A stretch of DNA of 64,000 nt, taken from NCBI GenBank assembly GCA_034432635.1, contig DAOUBK010000012.1:45218-109217 (forward strand), given 5' to 3'. Shown piece after piece: positions 52,276 through 61,370 of the stretch. The notes under the pieces were generated by a model that was not told the DNA's origin, did no database searches, and saw nothing but the letters and a program-made list of their open reading frames with translations. Source of the stretch: Roseiflexus sp034432635. GTDB taxonomy: Bacteria; Chloroflexota; Chloroflexia; Chloroflexales; Roseiflexaceae. The first letter of the stretch is position 1; each line of letters opens with the position of its first letter. Both the position numbers and the translations under genes were made by a program.

Positions 52276-53181
52276 ATGGAAACGACCATTCGTACCCAAG
52301 AACTGACAAAACGGTTTGGCAACCGCATTGCTGTTGATCGCATCAATCTGGAGGTGCGTTCTGGCGAGATCTTCGGGTTCCTTGGTCCGAATGGCGCGGG
52401 GAAAACCACAACGATCGGCATGCTGTTGGGTCTTATCCGTCCCACCGCCGGGCGTGCATTCGTGCTTGGATACGATATTCAGAAAGAAACTGCTGCGGCG
52501 CTGCGCGAGGTTGGGGCGATGATCGAAGCGCCGGCGTTCTACCCCTACCTTTCCGGGCGCGACAATCTGCGCGTTCTGGCACGTGCCGCCGGTCTTCCCG
52601 ATCGCCGGGTGGACGAGGTACTCGAACAGGTCGATCTGAGCAGTCGCGCACGCGACCGGTTCGGCGCCTATTCACAGGGGATGAAGCAGCGATTGGGCAT
52701 CGCTGCGGCGTTGTTGCACCAACCGCGCCTGATCATGCTCGATGAGCCAACCAACGGTCTCGATCCTGCCGGGCAACTTGAGATTCGCAATCTGGTGCGC
52801 TCCCTGGCAGGCAGCGGGCGCACCGTTTTTCTGTGCAGTCACCTGTTGCACGAAGTCGAACAGATCTGTCAGCGGGTCGCTATTCTCAAACAGGGGCGTA
52901 TTATCGCGCAGGGGGAAGTTGCGACACTGGTGCGGCGCGGTGTGCTGGTGCGCACAATTGGCGAACGTGAACGTGCGGAAGCGTTATTGCGTGCAACTCC
53001 GTGGATTTCCAGCGTCAGTGATCACGGCGGCGCGTTCCTGATCGATGCGCCAGGCGATCGCACCGCCGATATCAACGCTTTGCTGACTGCCGGCGGCGTG
53101 CCGGTGGCAGAAATTCGCAGGTACGAAAGCAGTCTGGAAGAGTTCTTTCTCGAAGTCACCACTGAGCGTGAACGGCGATGA
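52276..53181 (+). CDS. ABC-2 type transporter ATPase
   Basis: 301-residue ATPase. Walker A GPNGAGKTT (residues 37-45), ABC signature YSQGMKQRLGIAAAL, Walker B LIMLDEPTNGLDP and switch LCSHLLHEVEQ are present, with a C-terminal domain (about 220-300) typical of CcmA-like DrrA/LnrL subunits. ATG 52276 is used; upstream extension overlaps the esterase gene. It overlaps the permease gene by 4 bases, so the two are coupled and form a dimeric exporter. Cargo, such as a lipid, peptide or drug, cannot be deduced. Confidence 0.93.
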   Translation: METTIRTQELTKRFGNRIAVDRINLEVRSGEIFGFLGPNGAGKTTTIGMLLGLIRPTAGRAFVLGYDIQKETAAALREVGAMIEAPAFYPYLSGRDNLRVLARAAGLPDRRVDEVLEQVDLSSRARDRFGAYSQGMKQRLGIAAALLHQPRLIMLDEPTNGLDPAGQLEIRNLVRSLAGSGRTVFLCSHLLHEVEQICQRVAILKQGRIIAQGEVATLVRRGVLVRTIGERERAEALLRATPWISSVSDHGGAFLIDAPGDRTADINALLTAGGVPVAEIRRYESSLEEFFLEVTTERERR

Positions 53182-54050
53182 TCAACCTCATTCGCGCTGA
53201 ATGGCTCAAGCTCTCACGCCGCCCGTTGAGCTGGATCCTGCTGATCCTTTTTCTCGTTCTCCTCGTGGCGCAGATATCGACCCAGTTCGCGCTGACCGTC
53301 GGTATGCCGGTACGCAGCGACATTGTAAGCGCTCAGTTCGAGGAGTGGCGGCGCAGTGTGCTCTTTCCCGGCATTTTTGCGACGGCGTTGAGCCACGTGA
53401 ACAGTCTCGGCGGCATCTTTGCAGTGATCTTCACCGCCGGCGCCATCGGCAGCGAGTATAGCTGGGGTACGCTGCGCACCCAACTGGCGCGCGATCCGGC
53501 GCGTGACCGCTACCTGCTGGCAAAGTTGACGACAATCATGCTGATGCTGGCGACAGCCACACTGCTGGCAACACTGCTGGCATCGCTGTTGAGCGCAATC
53601 CTCTCGCCGCTGCTCGGTGCGGCGATCGAGATTACACCTGGCGATCTGATGAACCTGCTACCGGCGACCCTCCGCGCGCTCTATGTGCTGCTGCCGTATG
53701 TGCTGCTGACAGCATACGCCACGCTCCTTACACGCTCGGTGCTGGGAGGGCTGGCTATCGGGCTGTCCTACATTATCGTCGAAACAGGCTTTGGCGCACT
53801 GGCATTGCTGCGGGTGCTTGGCGGCGTATGGGCGCTGGTCTACAATCTGACGATTGGACAGAATATCAACACCCTGACGTTGATGAACCGTCATGCATTT
53901 GGTTTGCGCCCAGAAACGACCGCTCCGCTCGATCTGACCCAACTTCCGTCGCCACTTCAGGCAACGATTGTGGTCGCCGTTTACTCGGTGATCTTCCTCG
54001 CCTTCGCCCTCGTCCTCTTCCGCCGACGCGACATCACCGGTCCGGGCTGA
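53178..54050 (+). CDS. ABC-2 type transporter permease
   Basis: 290-residue membrane protein with about six helices: WILLILFLVLLVAQISTQF near residue 15, two in the middle separated by the loop GSEYSWGTLRTQLARDPARD (about 90-110, contacts the ATPase), and a final TIVVAVYSVIFLAFALVLF. The large extracytoplasmic loop holds charged residues after the first helix. It is translated with the ATPase through a 4-base ATGA overlap. The neighbouring NAGPA-like gene on the other strand converges on it. Confidence 0.88.
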   Translation: MINLIRAEWLKLSRRPLSWILLILFLVLLVAQISTQFALTVGMPVRSDIVSAQFEEWRRSVLFPGIFATALSHVNSLGGIFAVIFTAGAIGSEYSWGTLRTQLARDPARDRYLLAKLTTIMLMLATATLLATLLASLLSAILSPLLGAAIEITPGDLMNLLPATLRALYVLLPYVLLTAYATLLTRSVLGGLAIGLSYIIVETGFGALALLRVLGGVWALVYNLTIGQNINTLTLMNRHAFGLRPETTAPLDLTQLPSPLQATIVVAVYSVIFLAFALVLFRRRDITGPG

Positions 54051-54083
54051 TGCGCTGTGGCGCTGCGACAATGAACGCCAGAG

Positions 54084-54929
54084 TTATTCGCTGGATGGGC
54101 GGACCTCGATCAGGAGTACGGACGGCAGCGCTGCAAACGAGTCGATCTGCCAGCGAACAGAGCCAGCACTCACGAAGATGCCACTCGACGATCCGCCATC
54201 CAGGTTGAGCGCCCGGTCGATCTCCAGATCCGAGGACGCCAGCCACGTTGCCAGTTCCTGCAATGAGAATGCGCTGGTCGGGCAAACAATCAGCAACATG
54301 CGCCCTGCACGATCCATGGCGACAACTGTGCGTCGGGCGCGCTGTCCATTGTCGTTGATGCTAGCGACCACCCCTCCAGGATAGATCAGCATAGGGAACG
54401 ACTGTATTGCCTGATCCAGTGGGATATCGGGATCATACGGCTCATCACGCAGCACCTGGATCCAGATTCGTCCGTCGGGTGCTGCGGCCAGCATCCCGCC
54501 AAAGCCGGCATATGAAGTGCCATAGACCGTACCGTCGCTCACGATGAGCGCGGTAGCCCGGTTTTCAGCAGTGAAGAACCCTCCATTGACCGCAACGAGT
54601 GGACGATGCGCTACAAACCAGGTACGCAGCAACTGCGGCGCATCAGGAGCATACCGGATGCGTACCCGGATCGTCGCCGGATCGAGGCGTACCGCGTAGA
54701 CCGGAACCGAGGTATCCGCTACCCCGACGTCGATCACGAATGTACGCACTTCGATGCCGGATGCAGCGACGATCCAGCCGCCGTCAGAGTTTTCCGCCGC
54801 TGTTGGTGAAGGCGCAAGGGTTGGCATGCGCGTCGGAACCAGGCGCGTCGGTGGCGGAAGAGCCACCCTGCCACAACCGGTCATCAGGGTCGTACTGACG
54901 ATCCACACCCACACCAGCAACAGTCGCAT
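54084..54929 (-). CDS. Phosphodiester glycosidase (NAGPA/DUF2233) family lipoprotein
   Basis: 281 residues from ATG 54929; the frame also runs upstream to a TTG at 54947. The N-terminus (MRLLLVWVWIVSTTLMTGCG) ends in a lipobox with Cys19, followed by a Pro/Thr/Ala-rich linker. The NAGPA core shows LVAVNGGFF (about 115), QSFPMLIYPGG, RRTVVAMDRAGRMLLIV and ALNLDGGSSSGIF, residues that form the active site in the family. Members cleave or bind phosphodiester-linked sugars on cell walls; the substrate here is unknown. It converges with the exporter permease. Confidence 0.85.
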   Translation of the reverse strand: MRLLLVWVWIVSTTLMTGCGRVALPPPTRLVPTRMPTLAPSPTAAENSDGGWIVAASGIEVRTFVIDVGVADTSVPVYAVRLDPATIRVRIRYAPDAPQLLRTWFVAHRPLVAVNGGFFTAENRATALIVSDGTVYGTSYAGFGGMLAAAPDGRIWIQVLRDEPYDPDIPLDQAIQSFPMLIYPGGVVASINDNGQRARRTVVAMDRAGRMLLIVCPTSAFSLQELATWLASSDLEIDRALNLDGGSSSGIFVSAGSVRWQIDSFAALPSVLLIEVRPSSE

Positions 54930-55041
54930 ATTCGGGCACTCGATCAACAGCAGTCAGACAGGCGCTCTACCTCGATCCACAGCATCATCGCCGGACGCTA
55001 TCGCACGCCGGCGCCCGCCCGTGGCTATGCCCGTAGAAGTG

Positions 55042-56145
55042 CTACGAAAGCGCAGTTCGTCGCTCAGCCCGGAGCGCACGCCATGCCAGAGCCACGAGAG
55101 TCACTGCCGTCAAAGGCAGGACGAACAGCCCCATCACTGCACTGAATGCTGGCAGAATGTCGTGCTGCGATGCCGCCAGGATCAGGTAGAGCGTATAGGC
55201 TATATAGTACCCCAAAAACAGCCAGCCCTCCCAGCGAGCAATCAACCTGCCGGTGAAGAAAATCGGCAAACACGCGATAGCAACGGCAATCATCACCGGC
55301 ATATCGAAGTTGAGCGCTGCGGGTGCGACGCTGATGCCCGTCGGCGCGACAATGCTGGACAGCCCAAGCACGGCAAGCAGATTGAAGATATTACTCCCCA
55401 CGACGTTGCCAACCGCAATATCGCGTTCACCGCGCAGGGCTGCCACAATCGAGGTTGCAATTTCCGGCAGCGAGGTTCCGACTGCCACAATCGTCAATCC
55501 GATCACCAGTTCACTGATGCCGAGCACGCGCGCGAAACTGATTGCGCCATCGACCATCCAGCGCGATCCCACGACCAGCAGTGCTAGACCGCCGGTAAGA
55601 AAAGCAACATTTTTGAGCCAGTCGCCAATCGTTTGTGCTCGGCCGGTGTCGAACTCTGCCCGGTACTCTTCCTGCACGTCAGCGCTCTCCATGCGACTCT
55701 GGCGAATGGCGAACATCGTGTAGACAACGATGCCGGCAAACAGAATGAGACCATCAATCCGGCTGATCGTCCCATCGAGGGCCATGACGAAGACCACCAC
55801 CGATACCCCGATCATCAGTGGCACATCAAGGCGGATCAATTGCTGCTGAACGACGAGCGGCGTAATTGCTGCGGAAATCCCCAGAATCAATAGCACATTT
55901 GCGATGTTACTGCCAACCACGTTGCCCAGCGCAACATCTGCTCCACCCGAACCGGACAACGCCGACTGGATGCTGACCGCCAGTTCCGGAGCGCTGGTGC
56001 CGAAAGCAACGACCGTCAACCCAACGACGAGCGGCGAAATGCCCAGTCCCAGCGCCATGCGCGACGCACCGCGCACCAGACCCTCTGCTCCGATGATCAG
56101 AAGCGCCAGCCCGAGCACAAACAACACGAAGGTAACGATATCCAT
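55042..56145 (-). CDS. Calcium/sodium antiporter (CaCA family, YrbG-like)
   Basis: 367-residue membrane protein of about ten helices with two inverted alpha repeats. Repeat 1 is GTSAPELAVSIQSAL...DVALGNVVGSNIANVL and repeat 2 is GTSLPEIATSIVAAL...DIAVGNVVGSNIFNLL; the GTS-x-P-E and GN-x-x-GSN motifs coordinate the transported ions. Length fits YrbG-like exchangers lacking large regulatory loops. It exports Ca2+ using Na+ or H+ by family inference. It lies upstream and divergent of the sensor-kinase run. Confidence 0.92.
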   Translation of the reverse strand: MDIVTFVLFVLGLALLIIGAEGLVRGASRMALGLGISPLVVGLTVVAFGTSAPELAVSIQSALSGSGGADVALGNVVGSNIANVLLILGISAAITPLVVQQQLIRLDVPLMIGVSVVVFVMALDGTISRIDGLILFAGIVVYTMFAIRQSRMESADVQEEYRAEFDTGRAQTIGDWLKNVAFLTGGLALLVVGSRWMVDGAISFARVLGISELVIGLTIVAVGTSLPEIATSIVAALRGERDIAVGNVVGSNIFNLLAVLGLSSIVAPTGISVAPAALNFDMPVMIAVAIACLPIFFTGRLIARWEGWLFLGYYIAYTLYLILAASQHDILPAFSAVMGLFVLPLTAVTLVALAWRALRAERRTALS

Positions 56146-56425
56146 GTTCTCTGCCTTTTCCCGTTCCTGTAAGACCTGCTATATAACTCTGTTATTGAAG
56201 CAGCACATGCGCCGATTCGTCAAGGGAATTTCCCAACCCTCGACAAAAAATCTTTCCCTGGATCCCTCGGTTCCCAGTTCCCGGTTCTCAGTTCTCACTC
56301 TTGCCGCTATCGCCGCTTTCTGTTACACTTACCGTGCAAGCCCCGACGATGTCGTCCTCATTCCGTCGAGATCCGCCGGCGGCTCGGTTGTTGACCGGCT
56401 CGTATACATATGCGCGAGGTGCAGC

Positions 56426-57577
56426 GTGAGCGGGACTCGCCTCCCACCCAACCCGTGGCTGGCAGACCACGTGATCTTCTTTACGTCCCGCTGGATGTTG
56501 TGGGGAGCGACCCTCCTCTGGCTACTGGTGCAGGGAGCGCTCGATGCAACGTACAGTTGGGTTCTGCTTGCAGCATTGGCGGTCAACACGATCGCAGTGG
56601 CGATGGCTCAACCGTATGTGCGCATCGTCCACCGCAATCCGGCGATCCTGATGATCGATATCGTCTATGGCGTCGCAGTGATTCTGCTCAGCGGCGGGTG
56701 GGATAGTCCCTTTCTGCTCTATGGGTGCAGTTCGCTGGTGCTGCCAGCGCTGCTGTACGGCTGGCGCGGCGGTGTGATGGGTGGCCTGACATTTGTGACG
56801 ATCATTCTGGGTGGACTATGGGCAACAGGCGCCCCGCCCGCCGATCAACTCCTGACCGGTGCAGTCTCCGGCGTCACGCTGGCATCGATCATGGTCATGC
56901 CGCCGCTGTTCGGTGGGTTGTTCTCCCCGCTAGTCGAACTGGTACGCGACCATGTCGAACAGCGACGCACACCACCGCGCCGTCCACAGGAACGACCAGA
57001 TACGCGCCCACGGCGTGCTGCACCGCCGGATGTACCGTTGCTGCCTCATGAGGGTGGCAGACTTCGCATACTGTTGCGCGATGCCAACGAGCCGTCTCCC
57101 GTGATCCAGGCGACCCGCATTCGTACTGCCGAGCAGAGCGCCGATGAGTTGCGCCGCATGTTGTTTGCGCCATTTTCAACAGCAGATGTCGAACTGGGTG
57201 CAGCAATCGATGTCTTGGCATCGCGCTTCTATCAGCATACCGGCATCTCCGTGCGCGTGACCCAGCTGGGTCGGGCGCGTCAGGTGCGCTATGCCCAGCG
57301 CCAGTTGCTGGTGCGTCTCACCCAGGAAGCATTACTCAATGTTCAGCAGCACGCCCATGCTTCATCGGTAACGGTGACGCTCCGGTACGATACGTCGTCG
57401 GTGGTTCTGTTGATCCAGGATGATGGGATCGGATTGCTCGATGGAACATACGAGCGCCCTGGCTGGCGAACCCTGCGCACCATGCAGTACCGGCTCGCCG
57501 AACATGATGGGCGTCTCGATGTGTTCGAACTGGATGGCAGCGGTGTGACGGTGCGCGCGTCGTTGCCCCTCGATTGA
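56426..57577 (+). CDS. Membrane histidine-kinase-like protein without a visible phosphoacceptor histidine
   Basis: 383 residues from GTG 56426 with GAGGTG upstream. Five to six helices (about 15-170) form an integral sensor region. A Pro/Arg-rich linker (about 180-235) leads to an HPK7-type ATPase domain: N-box LVRLTQEALLNVQQHAHASS and G1 IQDDGIGLLDG, with G2 shortened. The dimerisation segment (RTAEQSADELRRMLFAPFST) resembles HisKA_3, but the expected helix with the H-D motif is not seen. It may be a pseudokinase or transfer phosphate through another protein. It runs directly into the penicillin-binding protein gene. Confidence 0.78.
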   Translation: MSGTRLPPNPWLADHVIFFTSRWMLWGATLLWLLVQGALDATYSWVLLAALAVNTIAVAMAQPYVRIVHRNPAILMIDIVYGVAVILLSGGWDSPFLLYGCSSLVLPALLYGWRGGVMGGLTFVTIILGGLWATGAPPADQLLTGAVSGVTLASIMVMPPLFGGLFSPLVELVRDHVEQRRTPPRRPQERPDTRPRRAAPPDVPLLPHEGGRLRILLRDANEPSPVIQATRIRTAEQSADELRRMLFAPFSTADVELGAAIDVLASRFYQHTGISVRVTQLGRARQVRYAQRQLLVRLTQEALLNVQQHAHASSVTVTLRYDTSSVVLLIQDDGIGLLDGTYERPGWRTLRTMQYRLAEHDGRLDVFELDGSGVTVRASLPLD

Positions 57578-57579
57578 CC

Positions 57580-59334
57580 ATGCGTTCCATCATTCGTTTT
57601 GCGAGCCTGGGTACTGCCGCAGCTCTGCCGATTTACGGGCTGTCGCAACCAATCGAAAACGATAGTCGCTGGATAGCGTTGCTCTGGATCGCGCTGCCGC
57701 TGGTGTATATCGCCGCACGTCTCTGGCTGCAACCGGTTCCGCCCGGCGTCGCACGGAACGTCCAGCACCTGGCGCTGGCGATAACCATCGGCTTCGCAGG
57801 TCTGGCGCTGCAATTGCTTCGGCAACAGTTCGTCCATGCGGATGCAATCGCCAGTGCAGTGTTCATCGATCAACAGACCGGCCAACCGATCAGTAATGTG
57901 CGCAAAGTCATTGCAGCGCTGAAAGTCCGGCGTGGTCCGATCCTCGATCGCAATGGAACACCGATTGTCACGACCGAAGTGGTCGAAGGCGATTATGCTG
58001 TGCGCCGCTATCCGCTCGCCGCAACCTACGATCCGACAGTGTTCGGCAATATCGTCGGCTTCTTCAGCAGTCGTTTCGGTGCATCGGGCATCGAAGCGAC
58101 CTACAACGACTACCTCTCCGGGGATCGCGATTCGTGGCGTCGCCTTCAGGATGCGCTGCTCGATCGTCCACACACCGGCGATACCGTGCGCCTGACAATC
58201 GATGCCCGCTTGCAGGCGGCGGCACACGCAGCCCTCGGAGAACGGAGCGGATCGATCATCGTGCTCGACGTGCGAACCGGTGCGGTGCTGGCAATGGTGT
58301 CACGCCCTGGCTTCGATCCACGCGGGCTGGCGTTCAATCCCGCCGCACCGGATCGTCAGGCGGAGAACCGGCGCATCGACGAGTACTGGCGCGCGATCAA
58401 TGCCGAGGGAGGAGGACAACCATTGATCAACCGCCCAACCCAGGGTCGTTATGCACCCGGATCGACATTCAAAACAGTTACGGCAGTCGCAACACTGCTG
58501 CACCCCGAACAGGGGCGCCCTGATGTCATCGACTGCCCTGATGAGCGCCCAACCGAACCCGGTGCACCGCCAGTCGTCAACGCTGTGCGTACAGGACTGG
58601 AAGGGATCATTCGTTCAACGCCGTTCCCCGGCGAACCGAACCTGGAACGGGTCTATGCGTTTTCTTGCAATACCGCGTTCGCCGAATATGCGCTGCGGCT
58701 CGGTCCTGATCTGCTGACCGAAACAGCGCGCCGCTTCGATATCTATCGGCCGCAGGAGGCGCCAGCATCGTATGACGGTTTTACCGACCTGCCAACCCTG
58801 CCGGCTCTGCTCTATGTGAACCCCGGCTTCCTCAACAGCCGCGCGGCGCTTGCTGCAACCGGCTTCGGCCAGGGGGAATTGCAGGTCACGCCACTGCAGA
58901 TGGCAATGGTTGCGGCAACTATCGCAAATGATGGTATGATGATGCGACCGTTCCTGGTTGCAGAGATTGTGCGCCCCGATGGGACAACAGTGGTGCGCAA
59001 CGGTCCACGACCGATCCGACGGGTCATGCCTGTGAACGTTGCTGCACGCATGCGCACGAATATGCGGGCAGGCGTGGCTTATGGTTTCGGAAAAGCAGCC
59101 GATGCGGTACCCAGTATCGAAACAGGCGGCAAATCCGGCACGGCTGAGTATCCGTGCCCGACTCGCGACAATCCTGAGCAGTTGTGCGCGCATGCATGGT
59201 TCATTGCGATTGCACCGGTCGAACAACCACGTTTCGCGGTCGCTGTTATGATCGAAAATGGTGGTGAAGGCTCGCGCCTCGGCGCCCAGGTGGCAGGTCG
59301 GGTGCTGCGGGCTGCATTCGAGACGATCCAGTAA
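57580..59334 (+). CDS. Class B penicillin-binding protein (FtsI/PbpA-like transpeptidase)
   Basis: 584 residues from ATG 57580, 2 bases after the kinase stop. Two hydrophobic N-terminal helices precede a pedestal region and the transpeptidase domain (about 220-584). All three penicillin-binding motifs are present: SxxK as STFK (Ser295, Lys298), SxN as SCN (Ser362, Asn364) and KSGT (518-521). It cross-links peptidoglycan during growth or division. Cotranscription with a membrane histidine-kinase-like protein and an S41 peptidase suggests envelope control, an inference from context. Likely inhibited by beta-lactams as for all such enzymes. Confidence 0.92.
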   Translation: MRSIIRFASLGTAAALPIYGLSQPIENDSRWIALLWIALPLVYIAARLWLQPVPPGVARNVQHLALAITIGFAGLALQLLRQQFVHADAIASAVFIDQQTGQPISNVRKVIAALKVRRGPILDRNGTPIVTTEVVEGDYAVRRYPLAATYDPTVFGNIVGFFSSRFGASGIEATYNDYLSGDRDSWRRLQDALLDRPHTGDTVRLTIDARLQAAAHAALGERSGSIIVLDVRTGAVLAMVSRPGFDPRGLAFNPAAPDRQAENRRIDEYWRAINAEGGGQPLINRPTQGRYAPGSTFKTVTAVATLLHPEQGRPDVIDCPDERPTEPGAPPVVNAVRTGLEGIIRSTPFPGEPNLERVYAFSCNTAFAEYALRLGPDLLTETARRFDIYRPQEAPASYDGFTDLPTLPALLYVNPGFLNSRAALAATGFGQGELQVTPLQMAMVAATIANDGMMMRPFLVAEIVRPDGTTVVRNGPRPIRRVMPVNVAARMRTNMRAGVAYGFGKAADAVPSIETGGKSGTAEYPCPTRDNPEQLCAHAWFIAIAPVEQPRFAVAVMIENGGEGSRLGAQVAGRVLRAAFETIQ

Positions 59335-59403
59335 CGTATGCGCCCGGTTTCTACACATGCGCCGACTCTGACGGTCAACCTGTTTTGTGCAACGGTTGCG
59401 CGA

Positions 59404-60771
59404 ATGACACTTGGGAAGACTCTGATACGATTGGGCGCCCTTATCAGCGTGGCAACGCTGACCGGGTGCAGCATGGCGCCAGCGTTGGCGATACCCACCC
59501 CATCGCCGGTAACGCCGTCCTGGGAAGCGCAGATAACGCAAACAAATGATCCAGCCGTTCCCCCCGCGACGACGATTCCAGTCCCATCACCCATCCCAAC
59601 ATCGACGTTGCCGTCGCCAACCGTGACCCCAACATCCGACATTCTCTCCCTCGATGAACGCCTCCAGATTTTCGATGAGGTCTGGCGTATTGTGGACGAA
59701 CGGTATCTCCACGCCGATTTTGGCGGCGTCGACTGGGAAGGGTTGTACCCCGAGTACCGTGCGCGTGTGGTGCGGGCACAATCTCGCGATGAGTTCTATG
59801 CAACGATGATCGATCTGATCGCCCAACTGAACGACAACCACTCGCGTTTTGTACCGCCAGCCGCTGTTGAAGCCGAAGATGCCACCGCAAGCGGACGCGA
59901 GATACGGGTCGGGATCGGCGTGATTGTTCAGCCCAAGCTGGATGGCGGCTTCGTCCAGCAGGTTTTCCCGGAAAGCCCCGCAGCGCGTGCCGATATTCGT
60001 CCACGTGACCGGATCGTCGCCGTGAATGGACGACCCTACGTGGCGTCCGATGGTGATCTCCAGGGCGCTATCGGGACGTCGGTTCGCCTGACAATTGCAC
60101 GCCCTGGATCGAAACTACGCGATGTGTTGCTCACCCGTCAAGAGGTGCAAACCAGCATTCTTCCCTACTATCGCCGCTTCCCCGGTGATATTGGCTATGT
60201 GTCGGTGCCAACCCTCTGGGTACACGATATGGGCAAACAGGTCAGTGGCGCGCTGACCGATCTGGTGGCAGGCGGACCACTGCGCGGTCTGATCCTCGAC
60301 CTGCGCTCGAACCGTGGCGGATGGGGCGATGTGCTAGCAGCAGTGCTGAGCCACTTCGTGCGTGGTCAGGTCGGCGTCTTCTTTGGGCGCGACTATGTAC
60401 GTCCGCTGGTGATCAATCCGCCTACCGGACCGGATCTGCGTAACCTTAGCGCCGGTCTGGTAGTATTAGTCGATGAGGATACCGCTTCATATGCCGAAGT
60501 TATAGCGGCAGTGCTGCAATCCGAAGCAAAGGCAATTGTCGTCGGGACACATTCAGCAGGTAATACCGAAACCATTTACGCCCACGCGCTGCGTGACGGC
60601 TCACGCCTCTGGCTGGCACAGGAAGGGTTTCGCCTGCGCGACGGGTCGAACCTGGAAGGGCGCGGTGTTGTTCCCGATGTGCTGCTCGTGGTCGATTGGA
60701 CACGCTACAGCGAGGATGATGATCCCCAACTCCTCGAAGCATTGCGACTGCTCGGCGGAGGACCAAAGTAG
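59404..60771 (+). CDS. S41 family (tail-specific-like) peptidase lipoprotein
   Basis: 455 residues from ATG 59404, which gives a lipoprotein signal ending LTGC; ATG 59338 directly after the PBP stop is an alternative adding 22 residues. A Pro/Thr linker (about 30-75) leads to a helical region, a PDZ domain (about 165-250; ESPAARADIRPRDRIVAVNG) and the peptidase core (about 255-440). The nucleophile Ser is in DEDTASYAEVIAA. The lysine of CtpA-type enzymes is not obvious, because the region reads VVGTHSAGNTE; this fits S41 groups using a different base. Its stop overlaps the hisB start by one base. Confidence 0.83.
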   Translation: MTLGKTLIRLGALISVATLTGCSMAPALAIPTPSPVTPSWEAQITQTNDPAVPPATTIPVPSPIPTSTLPSPTVTPTSDILSLDERLQIFDEVWRIVDERYLHADFGGVDWEGLYPEYRARVVRAQSRDEFYATMIDLIAQLNDNHSRFVPPAAVEAEDATASGREIRVGIGVIVQPKLDGGFVQQVFPESPAARADIRPRDRIVAVNGRPYVASDGDLQGAIGTSVRLTIARPGSKLRDVLLTRQEVQTSILPYYRRFPGDIGYVSVPTLWVHDMGKQVSGALTDLVAGGPLRGLILDLRSNRGGWGDVLAAVLSHFVRGQVGVFFGRDYVRPLVINPPTGPDLRNLSAGLVVLVDEDTASYAEVIAAVLQSEAKAIVVGTHSAGNTETIYAHALRDGSRLWLAQEGFRLRDGSNLEGRGVVPDVLLVVDWTRYSEDDDPQLLEALRLLGGGPK

Positions 60772-61370
60772 TGCCTGCACCTGCGCGAACTGCCAGCATT
60801 GAACGCCGGACCGGCGAGACCAGCGTCGAACTGACCCTGAACATCGATGGTTCGGGGACGGTCGATATTGCGACCGGCATCGGATTTCTCGACCATATGC
60901 TGCATCTGTTTGCGCGCCACGGTCTGTTCGATCTGGTGGTCCATGCATCTGGCGATCTGCACGTCGATGAGCACCATACTGCCGAGGATGTCTGCATCTG
61001 CCTGGGTCAGGCGTTCGACCGGGCGCTTGGTGAGCGTCGCGGTCTCGTGCGCACTGCCCATGCCTACGTGCCGATGGACGAAGCGCTGGGGTTCGTCGCC
61101 GTCGATCTGAGTGGGCGACCATACTGCGTGGTCGATGCCGACTTTGTCACGCCGCGCGTCGGTCAACTCGGCACCGACCTGATTGCGCATCTCTTCGAGA
61201 GTATTGCGATGCATGGGCGTATGAACCTGCATGCGCGTGTTCTGAACGGTCGCAACGATCATCACAAGGTCGAGGCGTTGTTCAAGGCGCTGGGGCGCGC
61301 CCTCGACGCAGCAACACGCATGGATGAGCGTCTGGGCGATGCCGTTCCCAGCACGAAAGGGGTTCTATGA
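60771..61370 (+). CDS. hisB: Imidazoleglycerol-phosphate dehydratase
   Basis: 199-residue cytoplasmic enzyme of histidine synthesis, typical length for the monofunctional HisB. Metal-binding repeats are HASGDLHVDEHHTAEDV and HARVLNGRNDHHKVEALFK, and FLDHMLHLFARHG is the family start signature. It begins at GTG 60771, which shares the last base of the S41 stop codon, and ends overlapping the LLM gene by 4 bases. No other his gene is nearby, so it is embedded in an envelope-related run and may be co-regulated with it only by position. Confidence 0.97.
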   Translation: MPAPARTASIERRTGETSVELTLNIDGSGTVDIATGIGFLDHMLHLFARHGLFDLVVHASGDLHVDEHHTAEDVCICLGQAFDRALGERRGLVRTAHAYVPMDEALGFVAVDLSGRPYCVVDADFVTPRVGQLGTDLIAHLFESIAMHGRMNLHARVLNGRNDHHKVEALFKALGRALDAATRMDERLGDAVPSTKGVL

